A DNA stretch of 64,000 nucleotides, taken from assembly GCA_963815965.1 (NCBI GenBank), contig CAWFIT010000001.1, positions 930,001-994,000 of the forward strand. Reading direction: 5' to 3'. Position numbers and translations under genes: made by a program. The notes below the pieces were generated by a model. The model had not been told where the DNA came from and did no database searches. It worked only from the letters and a program-made list of their open reading frames with translations. Positions 47,022 through 55,265 of the stretch are shown one piece after another; position 1 is the stretch's first letter; every line of letters starts with the position of its first letter. The DNA is from DASVFB01 sp963815965 (GTDB lineage Bacteria > Actinomycetota > Thermoleophilia > Gaiellales > Gaiellaceae).

Positions 47022-47954
47022 GTGCCGCTGTTTCTGACCGAGCACGATGTCGCGTCGCTATTCGAGCCGGCCGACGCCGTCCCCGTGATCGAGGAGTCGT
47101 TCCGCAGGCTCGCGGCGGGTGAGGTCGCGAACCAGCCGCGGCTCCGGCTACCGCTCGAAGCCGGAGCCCTCGCGCTCATGGCCGCGGCCGACCGCGGTCT
47201 CGGTCTGGCGGGCTCGAAGACGTACAGCGCAGTCGCCGGCAACGCGGCGTTCGTCGTCGTCCTCTTCGACGCCGTGAATGGCACCTGCGTCGGCGTCATC
47301 GAGGCGAACATCCTCGGACAGCTGCGCACCGGCGCGGCGAGCGGCGTCGCTGCGAAATACCTCGCCCGGCAAGGCGCCACGCGCCTCGGGATCATCGGCT
47401 GCGGCTTCCAGGCCGAGACGCAGGTGGCCTGCATCCGCGCGGCTGTGCCTACGATCGAGCACGTCGACGCCTACTGCCGCACGGAGGCCAACCTGGCGGA
47501 GTTCTGCGCCCGTGTCGGCGCCGAGCCCGGCGAGTCCCATCGAGACGTTGCGGGCGACAGCGACATCGTCGTCACCGTGACGACCTCGAAGGATCCGGTT
47601 CTTCGCGGCGAGTGGCTTCGCCCGGGCGCGCTCGTGTGCGCGGTCGGCGCCAACCACCCGAGTCGCCGCGAACTGGACGACGTCGTGCTCGCGCGCGCGA
47701 CGTTCGTGTGTTGCGACTCGCGCGAGCAGGCGCGTCTCGAGTCGGGCGACCTGATCGAGCCGGTCGCGAACGGCGTTCTCGACTGGCTCGAGGTGCACGA
47801 GCTCCAGGAAGTCGTCTCGGGCGAGGTTCGAGGACGACAGTCGGACGACGACATCGTCGTCTTCAAGTCGAACGGACTCGCTGCGTGGGACGTCGCGATC
47901 GGCGGCGCCGCTCTCGAACGCGCGCGCGAGCGCGGCGTCGGAACCGAGCTGTAG
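47022..47954 (+). CDS. Ornithine cyclodeaminase / mu-crystallin family protein
   Basis: A 310-aa protein with a Rossmann motif (LGIIGCGFQAETQ) and the family features GQLRTGAASGVAAKYLA and GALVCAVGANHPSRREL. Members are NAD(P)-dependent; activities include ornithine cyclodeaminase, alanine dehydrogenase and ketimine reductase, and I cannot choose among them. The start is GTG at 47022, divergent from the ECF sigma factor by 44 bases. Confidence 0.85.
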   Translation: MPLFLTEHDVASLFEPADAVPVIEESFRRLAAGEVANQPRLRLPLEAGALALMAAADRGLGLAGSKTYSAVAGNAAFVVVLFDAVNGTCVGVIEANILGQLRTGAASGVAAKYLARQGATRLGIIGCGFQAETQVACIRAAVPTIEHVDAYCRTEANLAEFCARVGAEPGESHRDVAGDSDIVVTVTTSKDPVLRGEWLRPGALVCAVGANHPSRRELDDVVLARATFVCCDSREQARLESGDLIEPVANGVLDWLEVHELQEVVSGEVRGRQSDDDIVVFKSNGLAAWDVAIGGAALERARERGVGTEL

Positions 47955-47956
47955 GT

Positions 47957-48214
47957 CTACGACCCGGGCAGCTGGGCGCGGGCCGACTCGACCGTGTCGT
48001 CGCCGACCGCGCGGATGATGTCGGGTCGATCGAGCAGGCGCGACTGCTGCGCGGGAGTCAGCCGGTTTCGCACGTACGGATCGCTGAGGATGTCCTCGAG
48101 CGACCGGCCGCGTTCGTGCTCACGGATGACGTATGCCGCAACACGCTCTTCCTGCGAGGAACGGGCGAAGAGGAATGAGAACGGATTGCGCAAGGCGCTC
48201 GCCAGCTTGACCAT
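47957..48214 (-). CDS. Hypothetical protein (85 aa)
   Basis: A helical, charged product with one amphipathic N-terminal segment (LASALRNPFSFLFA). I recognise no domain. It converges on the cyclodeaminase-like gene with 2 bases between stops and is divergent from the next gene by 20 bases; this tight packing supports it as real. Confidence 0.5.
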   Translation of the reverse strand: MVKLASALRNPFSFLFARSSQEERVAAYVIREHERGRSLEDILSDPYVRNRLTPAQQSRLLDRPDIIRAVGDDTVESARAQLPGS

Positions 48215-48234
48215 GCCGGTCGTATTCTTGCCGA

Positions 48235-48582
48235 ATGCGTCGGACCTCTAAAGCTGGACGGTTCGCGGAACGGGCTCTGAGCGGGGTTGACGATACCGGG
48301 AACGAGGAGCGGATCGTGATCTGGATCGAGCGCAAGACAGGCGCCGTCTGGGCCGTCGGCCGCTCCGTGAACCCCCACCTCCGCAGCTCGGACGAGCCCA
48401 GACAGGACGAGTACATCTTCGAGGGGTACGAGCTCGACGACGCGCTCGAGCACGCGAACGACGTCCTCGAGGACGAGGTGCGCGTGCTCGAGCAGGACGG
48501 TCGCTCGGTCGACATGAAGCCGTTCGTCCGCAAGGAGCTGCTCGGCCCGCTCGAGCGCTGGTTCTTCGGCAGGGCCGACTGA
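48235..48582 (+). CDS. Hypothetical protein (115 aa)
   Basis: An acidic product with a beta-rich first half (IVIWIERKTGAVWAVGRSV) and a helical second half (DDALEHANDVLEDEVRVLEQDG). No family recognised. The next gene, a cupin, starts 2 bases after its stop, so the two are probably co-translated. Confidence 0.6.
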   Translation: MRRTSKAGRFAERALSGVDDTGNEERIVIWIERKTGAVWAVGRSVNPHLRSSDEPRQDEYIFEGYELDDALEHANDVLEDEVRVLEQDGRSVDMKPFVRKELLGPLERWFFGRAD

Positions 48583-48584
48583 GC

Positions 48585-49157
48585 ATGGTCGAAGAAGCGC
48601 GGCTCGAGGCGGTCGAGTCCGGTCTCGTGCCGGCGAGCGACGGCTGGTTCGTCGTCAACGTGCGGGATGCGGCGTGGCTGACGAGCGACGCCTTCGGCGC
48701 GCGCTGCATCTTCGAGGCGGACACGCCGGTCGTCCGCGGGACGGAGCTCACCGAGCACACGTTCCCGCAACTCGGGATAAGGCTCACTGTGGTCGAGCCG
48801 GGGCAGCCGACCACGCTGTACCACGCCGAGTCGAGCCAGGAGGACTTCCTGGTCCTCGCCGGCGAGTGCGTGGCGATCGTCGAGGACGAGGAGCGCCACC
48901 TGCTTGCCTGGGACTTCGTTCACTGTCCGCCGGGCACGAGGCACGCCTTCGTCGGCGCAGGCGACGGCCCGTGCGTCATCCTCTCGACGGGTGCGCGAAC
49001 CGAGGACGGGACGATCGTCTATCCGCCCTCCGAGGCCGCGAGCCGTCACGGCGCGGCCGTCGCCGAGGAGACGGATTCGCCGAGAGTCGCATACGCGCCC
49101 TATCAGCACTGGCGGCGTGGACGCCCCGCGAACTGGGACGCGCTGCCTTGGGCTTAG
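48585..49157 (+). CDS. Cupin-domain protein
   Basis: A 190-aa protein with a single cupin barrel (about 65-140: TVVEPGQPTTLYHAESSQED, CVAIVEDEERHLLAWDFVHC, PPGTRHAFVGAG). The metal ligands are partly visible (H in the first motif, H in GTRHAF). It is the second gene of a two-gene unit. Substrate unknown. Confidence 0.75.
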   Translation: MVEEARLEAVESGLVPASDGWFVVNVRDAAWLTSDAFGARCIFEADTPVVRGTELTEHTFPQLGIRLTVVEPGQPTTLYHAESSQEDFLVLAGECVAIVEDEERHLLAWDFVHCPPGTRHAFVGAGDGPCVILSTGARTEDGTIVYPPSEAASRHGAAVAEETDSPRVAYAPYQHWRRGRPANWDALPWA

Positions 49158-49170
49158 AGCCTCTTAGCGT

Positions 49171-49524
49171 TCAATCCCGACGCAATCGAACGCCGAAGCC
49201 CGTGTTTGGTGCGTGGACGTTGAGCATCCGGAGCTCACCGTCGCCGGCGTTGCGAAACCCGTGCGTGGCGCCGACAGGAGCGGCGACGTAGGTGCCAGGA
49301 CCGGCGCGTACAACCTCGGCGCCGAACGTGAACTCGGCCTCACCGTCCAGCACGTAGAAGGAATCGACGTGGTCTGCGTGACTGTGCAAGTCGACCCCCT
49401 CGAAGTCCGGCCCGAAGCGCAGCTCGATGACCTCGAGCTCGGGAAGTTCGGCCAGGATGCGGTGCTGCTGCTCACCCCGCGGAATGCGCTCGCCGCCGCC
49501 CGGCTCGATGACGATCCCGTCCAT
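49171..49524 (-). CDS. Small cupin-domain protein
   Basis: A 117-aa single-domain cupin with both motifs clear: LHSHADHVDSFYVLDGEAEF and PVGATHGFRNAGDG. The three His and one acidic residue expected for metal binding are present. It lies 12 bases downstream of the DtxR-family regulator and may be co-transcribed with it. It converges on the other cupin gene. Confidence 0.78.
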   Translation of the reverse strand: MDGIVIEPGGGERIPRGEQQHRILAELPELEVIELRFGPDFEGVDLHSHADHVDSFYVLDGEAEFTFGAEVVRAGPGTYVAAPVGATHGFRNAGDGELRMLNVHAPNTGFGVRLRRD

Positions 49525-49536
49525 GGCTGAAGGATC

Positions 49537-49977
49537 CTAGCGCCGCTTCTCGCGGGGCCACTTCAGGTCCGCGCTCGGAATCGGGTCTCCGTGCGGATCA
49601 TGCGTGGGGTAACCGAGCGCCTTGTCGATCCGTTGCTCCAGCTCCTCGGAAAGCGCGTGCTCGAGTCGGTCTGCTTCGTCGTGCACGTCGTCGACGTCCA
49701 GGCCGAGCGTCTCGGCGAGGTACAGCTCGAGCAGGCGGTGATGGCGAATCACTTCTAGCGCGACGCGTTCGCCCGCCGGCGTCAGCTCGACGCCGCGGTA
49801 ACGCTCGTGCCGCGCGAGCGACAGCGCGGCGAGCTTCTTGACCATCGCGCTTGCGGAGGGATCGGAGACGTTCAAGCGTCGCGCGAGCGCGGTGACAGTC
49901 ACCTTGCCCTCTTCCGAGTTCAGTTTGTAGATCTCGCGCAAATAGTGCTGAATCGACTCGCTGAGCGGCTCCGACAC
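49537..49977 (-). CDS. DtxR/MntR family metal-dependent regulator
   Basis: A 146-aa protein with an N-terminal winged helix (VTVTALARRLNVSDPSASAM) and a dimerisation/metal-binding domain (RHHRLLELYLAETLGL, EADRLEHALSEELEQRI). It lacks the C-terminal SH3-like domain, so its size is closer to MntR than to DtxR/IdeR. The metal (Mn or Fe) is not decidable. The GTG at 49977 is divergent from the MqnA/MqnD-family gene by 29 bases. Confidence 0.85.
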   Translation of the reverse strand: MSEPLSESIQHYLREIYKLNSEEGKVTVTALARRLNVSDPSASAMVKKLAALSLARHERYRGVELTPAGERVALEVIRHHRLLELYLAETLGLDVDDVHDEADRLEHALSEELEQRIDKALGYPTHDPHGDPIPSADLKWPREKRR

Positions 49978-50006
49978 GAGGCCAGTGTAGGTAGCTTCCA
50001 GCGCGC

Positions 50007-50834
50007 ATGCTCATCCGCCTCGGACACAGTCCCGACCCGGACGACGCGTTCATGTTCTGGGCGCTCGCGGCCGGCGCGATCGACACGCGCGGCTTCGAGT
50101 TCGAGCACGTTTTGCAGGACATTCAGACGCTGAGCGAGTGGGCGCTCGAGGGCCGGCTGGAGACGACGGCGATGTCCCTTGCGTCGTATCCGCTCGTACA
50201 GGACAAGTACGCGATCCTTCCGCACGGTGCGTCGATGGGCTCGGGTTACGGCCCCGTCGTCGTAGGGCCGCGCGCGCTGTCGCGCGACGAGTTGCTCGAC
50301 AGGGAGATCGTCGTTCCAGGCGAGATGACGACGGCGTTCCTCACCTTGCGCCTGTGCCTGGGCGAGTTCCGCTACCGCGTCCTTCCCTTCGACCAGATCC
50401 TCGACGAGGTGCTCGAGGGACGTGCGGACGCGGGCCTGCTGATTCACGAGGGACAGCTGACGTACGCGTCGCTCGGCCTCGAGAAGTCGGTCGACCTGGG
50501 CGAATGGTGGCTGCTCGAGACGGGCCTGCCGCTGCCGCTCGGCATCAACGTCGCGCGCCGCGATCTCGGCGAGGAGAAACTGCACGACCTCTCTGAGGTG
50601 CTGCGCGAATCGATTCGCGCGGGGCTCGACAACCGCGAAGAGGCGATGAAGTACGCGATGCAGTTCGGGCGCGGCCTCGACGAGGGGCTCACCGACCGCT
50701 TCGTCGGCATGTACGTCAACGAGCTGACCGAGGACTACGGCGACGAGGGCCGGAAGGCCGTGTCCGAGCTTCTCGGCCGCGCCGAGGCGATCGGCTTCTA
50801 CACGCGACCGGTCGAGCTCAGCTTCATCTCGTAG
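50007..50834 (+). CDS. mqnD: MqnA/MqnD family protein, futalosine menaquinone pathway
   Basis: A 275-aa protein with the periplasmic-binding-like fold of MqnA/MqnD, starting with LIRLGHSPDPDDAFMFWALA and containing ADAGLLIHEGQLTYASLGL. The latter holds the conserved His of MqnD (1,4-dihydroxy-6-naphthoate synthase). This implies menaquinone made through futalosine, the likely electron acceptor of the complex I encoded here. The symbol is tentative between mqnA and mqnD. A 163-bp palindrome begins 3 bases after its stop. Confidence 0.8.
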   Translation: MLIRLGHSPDPDDAFMFWALAAGAIDTRGFEFEHVLQDIQTLSEWALEGRLETTAMSLASYPLVQDKYAILPHGASMGSGYGPVVVGPRALSRDELLDREIVVPGEMTTAFLTLRLCLGEFRYRVLPFDQILDEVLEGRADAGLLIHEGQLTYASLGLEKSVDLGEWWLLETGLPLPLGINVARRDLGEEKLHDLSEVLRESIRAGLDNREEAMKYAMQFGRGLDEGLTDRFVGMYVNELTEDYGDEGRKAVSELLGRAEAIGFYTRPVELSFIS

Positions 50835-50837
50835 TTC

Positions 50838-51000
50838 AGTGCCCCTTCCGGCGATGGACAGTGCATTTCGGCGGAGCACGAGTCCGCCATGCGGCGTCCT
50901 CGGTTGGCCCGATATGCCCGCATATCGAGCCGCCCTGCGTCCTTGCCTGGCGAACTCGTGCTGTCGCCAGAAACGCGAGACCATCACCGGAAGGGGCACT
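50838..51000. repeat. 163-bp imperfect palindrome with 20-bp terminal inverted repeats
   Basis: The ends 50838-50857 and 50981-51000 are reverse complements with one mismatch (AGTGCCCCTTCCGG matches perfectly). The centre is CGATATGC-CC-GCATATCG at 50910-50927, exactly midway. In between, blocks such as AGCACGAGT and CGCCA also pair in register, so the whole element can fold into one long hairpin. It fills the gap between mqnD and the thiolase gene. The thiolase Shine-Dalgarno (GGAAGGGG, 50989-50996) lies in the right arm. It may be a decayed MITE-like element or a regulatory hairpin. Confidence 0.75.
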
Positions 51001-51001
51001 A

Positions 51002-52238
51002 GTGTCGCGCGCGGTCGTCCTCTCCGCGGTGCGCACCCCCGTCGGCCGCTACGGCGGCGCGCTATCCGGCGTTCGTCCAGACGATCTCGCCGCGACGGCG
51101 ATCACCGCTGCGGTCGAGCGCGCCGGTGCGCGCGGCGACGAGATCGAGGACGTGTATTTCGGCTGCGCGAACCAGGCGGGCGAGGACAACCGCAACGTCG
51201 CCCGAATGGCCGTGCTGCTCGCGGGCCTGCCCGAGTCGGTCGCCGGCGTCACGGTGAACCGGCTGTGCGCGTCGGGGCTCGCAGCCGTGGTGTCGGCCTG
51301 TCACGCGGTGATCGCGGGCGACGGCGATCTCTTCGTCGCCGGCGGCGTCGAGTCGATGTCGCGCGCGCCGCTCGCGATGGCCAAGCCCGACACGCCGTTT
51401 CCGCGCGGGCAACCAGACCGTCTGGGACACGACGCTCGGCTGGCGCTTCCCAAACCCTCGGCTCGAGGAGATGTTCCCGCTCGAGTCGATGGGCGAGACC
51501 GGCGAGAACGTCGCCGAGCGCTGGGGCGTTTCCCGCGAGGACCAGGACGCGTTCGCGCTCGAGTCGCAGAAGCGGTGGGCGGCCGCCGACGCGGCCGGCC
51601 GCTTCACGGACGAGCTCGTCACAGTCGGCGACGTCGAGCGCGACGAGCATCCGCGCCCGGACACCTCCGCGGAGAAGCTCGCGGCGCTGAAGCCCGCCTT
51701 CCGCGCTGGCGGCGGCGTGACTGCAGGCAACTCGTCGGGAATCAACGACGGCGCCGCCGCGCTCGTCATCTCGTCGGAGGAGAAGGCGCGGGAGCTCGGC
51801 GTCGAGCCGCTCGCGGCGTTCGCCGGTAGCGCAGTCGCGGGTGTCGATCCGAGAGTGATGGGCATCGGCCCCGTCCCAGCCGTGCGCAAGCTCCTCGCGC
51901 GCGCCGGAATCGACTCAGGCGAGCTCGAGCTCGTCGAGCTGAACGAGGCATTCGCGTCGCAGTCGCTCGTCGTCATCCGCGAGCTCGGGCTCGACCCCGC
52001 GAAGGTGAACGTGAACGGAGGCGCGATCGCTATCGGCCATCCGCTCGGCATGTCCGGCGCGCGCCTGGTCGTGACGCTGCTGCACGAACTCCGCCGCCGC
52101 GAGGGACGCTACGGCCTCGCGACGTTGTGCGTCGGCGTCGGGCAAGGACAGGCCGCGCTGTTCGAGCGCGACGGCCAAACCGATCATCGCCGCGGGCGGC
52201 GTAGTCCAGTGACGTCCAGAAAGGGGGAACTCACATGA
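51002..52238 (+). CDS. Acetyl-CoA C-acyltransferase (thiolase), one frameshift
   Basis: The repaired protein is about 411 aa. Catalytic residues are the Cys in NRLCASGLAAVV, the His in AIGHPLGMSGARL and the Cys in LATLCVGVGQG. One extra base in GGG 51405-51407 breaks the frame between PFPRG and NQTVWDTTLGW. The GTG at 51002 is chosen because it gives a thiolase-like N-terminus (SRAVVLSAVRTPVGRYGG) with its SD in the palindrome arm. The last 25 codons are unlike thiolases; a second indel could place the stop near 52210. Confidence 0.88.
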
Positions 52239-52684
52239 TTCGCAAGACGACTATCGCGCTCTTCCTCATCGGTGCGGCACTCGCACTCGGTGCGACCGCC
52301 TGCGGCGGTGACTCCTCGTCGTCGGGCGGCGAGACGACGACGGCCGAGGCGACCACGACCACCGAGGCGACGACAACCACCGAAGGCGGCGCATCCACGT
52401 CCGCCGAGCTCGACGGCGAGGTCGGCCCCGGGTACGACATCGAGGTGAAGCAGAACGGCCAGGACGCCGAGTCCGTGAAGGCCGGGACGTACACGCTGAA
52501 GGTCGAGGACAAGGCCGACATACATAACTTCCACCTGATCGGACCCGGTGTGGACAAGGAAGTGACGTCCGTGCCGTTCCAAGGCGAGCAGACCGTGACG
52601 GTGACGCTCAAGCCCGGCACCTACACGTACCAGTGCGACCCGCACGCCTCGCAGGGCATGAAGGGCACCTTCGAAGTGACGTGA
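52235..52684 (+). CDS. Cupredoxin (plastocyanin-like) lipoprotein
   Basis: A 149-aa protein with a signal peptide and lipobox ending LGATAC (Cys23), a Thr/Glu-rich linker (about 30-50) and a cupredoxin domain. Copper ligands are suggested by the His in IHNFHL and by the Cys, His and Met in YQCDPHASQGM. It would be a membrane-tethered blue-copper electron carrier. The ATG overlaps the annotated thiolase TGA (ATGA), and AAGGGGG lies upstream. Confidence 0.85.
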   Translation: MIRKTTIALFLIGAALALGATACGGDSSSSGGETTTAEATTTTEATTTTEGGASTSAELDGEVGPGYDIEVKQNGQDAESVKAGTYTLKVEDKADIHNFHLIGPGVDKEVTSVPFQGEQTVTVTLKPGTYTYQCDPHASQGMKGTFEVT

Positions 52685-52687
52685 GCG

Positions 52688-52936
52688 TTAACCGACTGGC
52701 GGGCGGATGTAGATCGTGCCCTCGTGCTTGATCGGCACGAACGGGGCGCCGATCGAAATGATCATCCGCTCGACGAGCGAGTAGACCTCGCTTTCATCCG
52801 TCTCGGCGTGGTCGGTCGAGACCTCGATCTCGATCTCGCCGACGGGCTGGGCCGCCAGCCCGGCGTCCCGGAGCTCCTGCAGCAGCCGATCGCGATCGGG
52901 GATCCGCGCTGCGTGGACCGGGATGTGCTCCGTCAC
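52688..52936 (-). CDS. Hypothetical protein (82 aa)
   Basis: A small protein with an alternating beta pattern (EIEIEVSTD, MIISIGAPFVPIKHEGTIYI). No family recognised. It starts with GTG at 52936, converges on the cupredoxin gene by 3 bases and is divergent from the aldehyde dehydrogenase by 35 bases. Confidence 0.5.
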   Translation of the reverse strand: MTEHIPVHAARIPDRDRLLQELRDAGLAAQPVGEIEIEVSTDHAETDESEVYSLVERMIISIGAPFVPIKHEGTIYIRPPVG

Positions 52937-52971
52937 GAGGCAGTTGACTCTAATCGCTATGGTCCACCGCC

Positions 52972-54435
52972 GTGGCGACCGTGACGCAGGAGTACGGCCT
53001 CTGGATCGGCGGCGAGTTCGTCGAGGCGACGGAGACGCGCGAGCTGATCGAGCCCGCGACGGGCGAGACGCTGGCGCGGACGGCGGTTGCGAGCACCGAA
53101 GACGTCGACCGCGCGGTGGATGCCGCCCGAGGCGCGCTCGCCGGCGACTGGCAGAAGACGCCCCCGACGGAGCGCTCGCGCCTCCTGCACGCGCTCGCCG
53201 ACGCGATCGTGGCGAACCGTAAGGAGATCGCAGAGCTCGAGTCGCGCAACGTCGGCAAGGCGATCTCTTCCGTGAAGGCCGAGCTGAACCAGGCAGTCGA
53301 GAACTTCCGCTTCTACGGCTCCGGGATCGCGTCGATCGCCGGCCGCTCGAATCCGATCGGCGGCTCGCTCCTCTTCTATTCGCTGAAGGAGCCGGTCGGC
53401 GTCGCCGGGCAGATCGTGCCGTGGAACTACCCGTTCACGATGACGACGTGGAAGCTCGCGCCGGCGCTGGCGGCCGGCTGCACGATCGTGCTGAAGCCCG
53501 ACTCCGCGACGCCGCTGAGCGCGCTGCGCCTTGCCGAGCTCGCGGGCGAGGTCGGTTTTCCGCCCGGAGTGATCAACGTCGTTCCGGGGCCTGGAACGAC
53601 GGTCGGTGCTCATCTCGTCCGGCACCCCGGCATCGACAAGGTCGCCTTCACCGGCTCGACGGCGACCGGCACCGAGATCATGCGCATGGCCGCAGAGAGC
53701 ATCAAGCGGGTCACGCTCGAGTTGGGCGGCAAGAGCCCGAGCATCGTGTTCGCCGACGCCGACCTCGCGAGCGCGATCCCGAGCTCGGTGTGGTCGATCT
53801 ACTACTCGGCGGGGCAGAGCTGCGAGGCGCGCTCGCGCATCCTCGTGGACCAGTCGATCTACGACGACTTCGTGTCGGAGTTTGCGGACAAGGCAAAAAC
53901 GCTCAAGGTCGGCGACCCGCTCGATCCGGAAACGCAGGTCGGCTCGCTGATCTCCGAGGAGCACCGCAGCAAGGTGCACGGCTTCGTCGAGCGCGGCGTC
54001 GACGAGGGAGCTGAGGTCGTCACCGGCGGCGAGCCGCAGGACGGCCCCGGCGCGTTCTATCCGCCGACGGTGCTCGCGAAGGTCGACACCAAGATGACCG
54101 TCGCACAGGAGGAGATCTTCGGCCCCGTCGTGACGATCACGCCCTTCGAGGACGAGAAGGACGCCGTCCGCATCGCGAACGACGTGCGTTACGGGTTGAT
54201 GGCGACTGTGTGGACTGGTGACCCCGCGCGCGGACACCGCGTCGCTGCGCGTATCAAGTCGGGCACTGTCGGGATCAACATGCCGTATTCGGCCTTCCCG
54301 GGGATTCCGTTCGGCGGCTACAAGCAGTCGGGCTTCGGCCGCGAGCTCGGCCTCGAGACGCTCGAGCTCTACCTCGAGACGAAGAGCGTCATCGTGAACA
54401 CGAGCCCCAAGCCGATCAACCCGTTCAGGCTCTAG
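52972..54435 (+). CDS. NAD(P)-dependent aldehyde dehydrogenase
   Basis: A 487-aa intact protein. The catalytic Cys is about residue 284 (SAGQSCEARSRI) and the general-base Glu about 250 (LELGGKSPS). The cofactor motif GFTGSTATG-like (AFTGSTATGTEI) is present. The sequence is closest to betaine- or amino-aldehyde dehydrogenases, but the substrate cannot be fixed. The start is GTG at 52972. A hairpin follows the stop. Confidence 0.92.
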   Translation: MATVTQEYGLWIGGEFVEATETRELIEPATGETLARTAVASTEDVDRAVDAARGALAGDWQKTPPTERSRLLHALADAIVANRKEIAELESRNVGKAISSVKAELNQAVENFRFYGSGIASIAGRSNPIGGSLLFYSLKEPVGVAGQIVPWNYPFTMTTWKLAPALAAGCTIVLKPDSATPLSALRLAELAGEVGFPPGVINVVPGPGTTVGAHLVRHPGIDKVAFTGSTATGTEIMRMAAESIKRVTLELGGKSPSIVFADADLASAIPSSVWSIYYSAGQSCEARSRILVDQSIYDDFVSEFADKAKTLKVGDPLDPETQVGSLISEEHRSKVHGFVERGVDEGAEVVTGGEPQDGPGAFYPPTVLAKVDTKMTVAQEEIFGPVVTITPFEDEKDAVRIANDVRYGLMATVWTGDPARGHRVAARIKSGTVGINMPYSAFPGIPFGGYKQSGFGRELGLETLELYLETKSVIVNTSPKPINPFRL

Positions 54436-54450
54436 GCCCCCGGGCCAGCC

Positions 54451-54475
54451 GGCGGCGCGGCTTCGCCGCGCCGCC
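54451..54475. terminator. 11-bp GC-rich hairpin after aldehyde dehydrogenase
   Basis: GGCGGCGCGGC (54451-54461) and GCCGCGCCGCC (54465-54475) pair perfectly around TTC. It lies between two convergent genes and could terminate both. No U-tract follows. Confidence 0.55.
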
Positions 54476-54495
54476 CATTAAGCCGAAAACGAAGC

Positions 54496-54523
54496 TGCCA
54501 ACCCATGGTTGCCAACCAATGGC
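54496..54523. repeat. Tandem 14-bp direct repeat
   Basis: TGCCAACCCATGGT is followed directly by TGCCAACCAATGGC, two copies with two differences. It lies in the spacer between the aldehyde dehydrogenase and the VOC gene, next to GCGAA-rich short repeats (about 54552-54569). Confidence 0.5.
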
Positions 54524-54572
54524 TAGCGCGGAACGCGCGAGCCCCCGAGCGCGAGCGAAGCGAAGCGAGGGA

Positions 54573-54939
54573 TTAGCCCGCCGCGACCGATTCGTCCGTC
54601 TGGAAGAGGCTGAACGGATTGCCTTCGGTGTCCTTGCAACGTGCGAACCAGCCGACGTGCGGGATCGGCTGCTTGTCGTCGGCCTCGCCGCCGAGCTCGC
54701 GCACCTTGGCGATGTCGGCGTCGATGTCCTCGCCCGAGAAGTAGATGATCGGGCCCTTCTCGCCTTCCTGGCTCGGGTACACCGCGCCGCCCCAGCCGTC
54801 GTCCTGGAACATCCGGTAGTCGAACTCGCCCATCCCCTCCGGAACGCTGAGCGCTCCACTCTCCGAAGCCTTCCCAGAACTTTTGCCCGCGGTCCGCGTC
54901 CTGCGCCGGGAACTCGACGTGCACGATCTTTCTGCCCAT
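54573..54939 (-). CDS. VOC family protein, one frameshift
   Basis: The repaired protein is 121 aa, the usual size. The N-terminus MGRKIVHVEFPAQDADRG and the remainder MGEFDYRMFQDDGWGG to SLFQTDESVAAG lie in two frames, separated by one extra base between about 54840 and 54890. The pattern matches single-domain glyoxalase-like proteins (PIPHVGWFARCKDTEGNPFSL). It is divergent from the EthD-like gene. Confidence 0.75.
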
Positions 54940-54978
54940 CTCGCCTCCTTTTCGGCTGCACGCTATACGCTCACGCGC

Positions 54979-55265
54979 ATGGTCAGAGCATTTGTTCTCT
55001 ACGACGAGGCGCCCGACCCCGAGCGCTACGCCGCACATCGACGAACTTCTGTCAGAAGGTGCCCGGCGCGACGTTCCGCCACGGGCGCAGTGTTCGGCGC
55101 GGCCGATGGGCGAGCCGAAGTACGCGTACTACGCGGAGTTCGAGTTGCCCGGACATGGAGTCGTTCAAGGCGGCGTCGCGCAGCGAGAGTTCATGGCGAC
55201 AGCGCCAAGGACGCGATGGAGATGGGCGATCGCGTTCACGGTCCATGTTCGCCGAGGTGGAGTGA
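54979..55265 (+). CDS. EthD-like small protein, badly frameshifted
   Basis: The N-terminus reads MVRAFVLYDEAPDPERYA. Further pieces occur in other frames: FCQKVPGATFRHGR, GEPKYAYYAEFE, DMESFKAASRSES, KDAMEMG and MFAEVE before TGA. Together they give about 95 residues resembling the EthD dimeric alpha-beta barrel. At least five single-base indels are needed in under 300 bases, so the exact protein cannot be reconstructed. The TGA overlaps the likely GTG of the next gene. Confidence 0.6.

Noticed and set aside
50861..51001. An ATG start for the thiolase inside the 163-bp palindrome
   Set aside because: Thiolases begin with the sequence encoded from GTG 51002; the upstream codons derive from the palindrome and have no family similarity.
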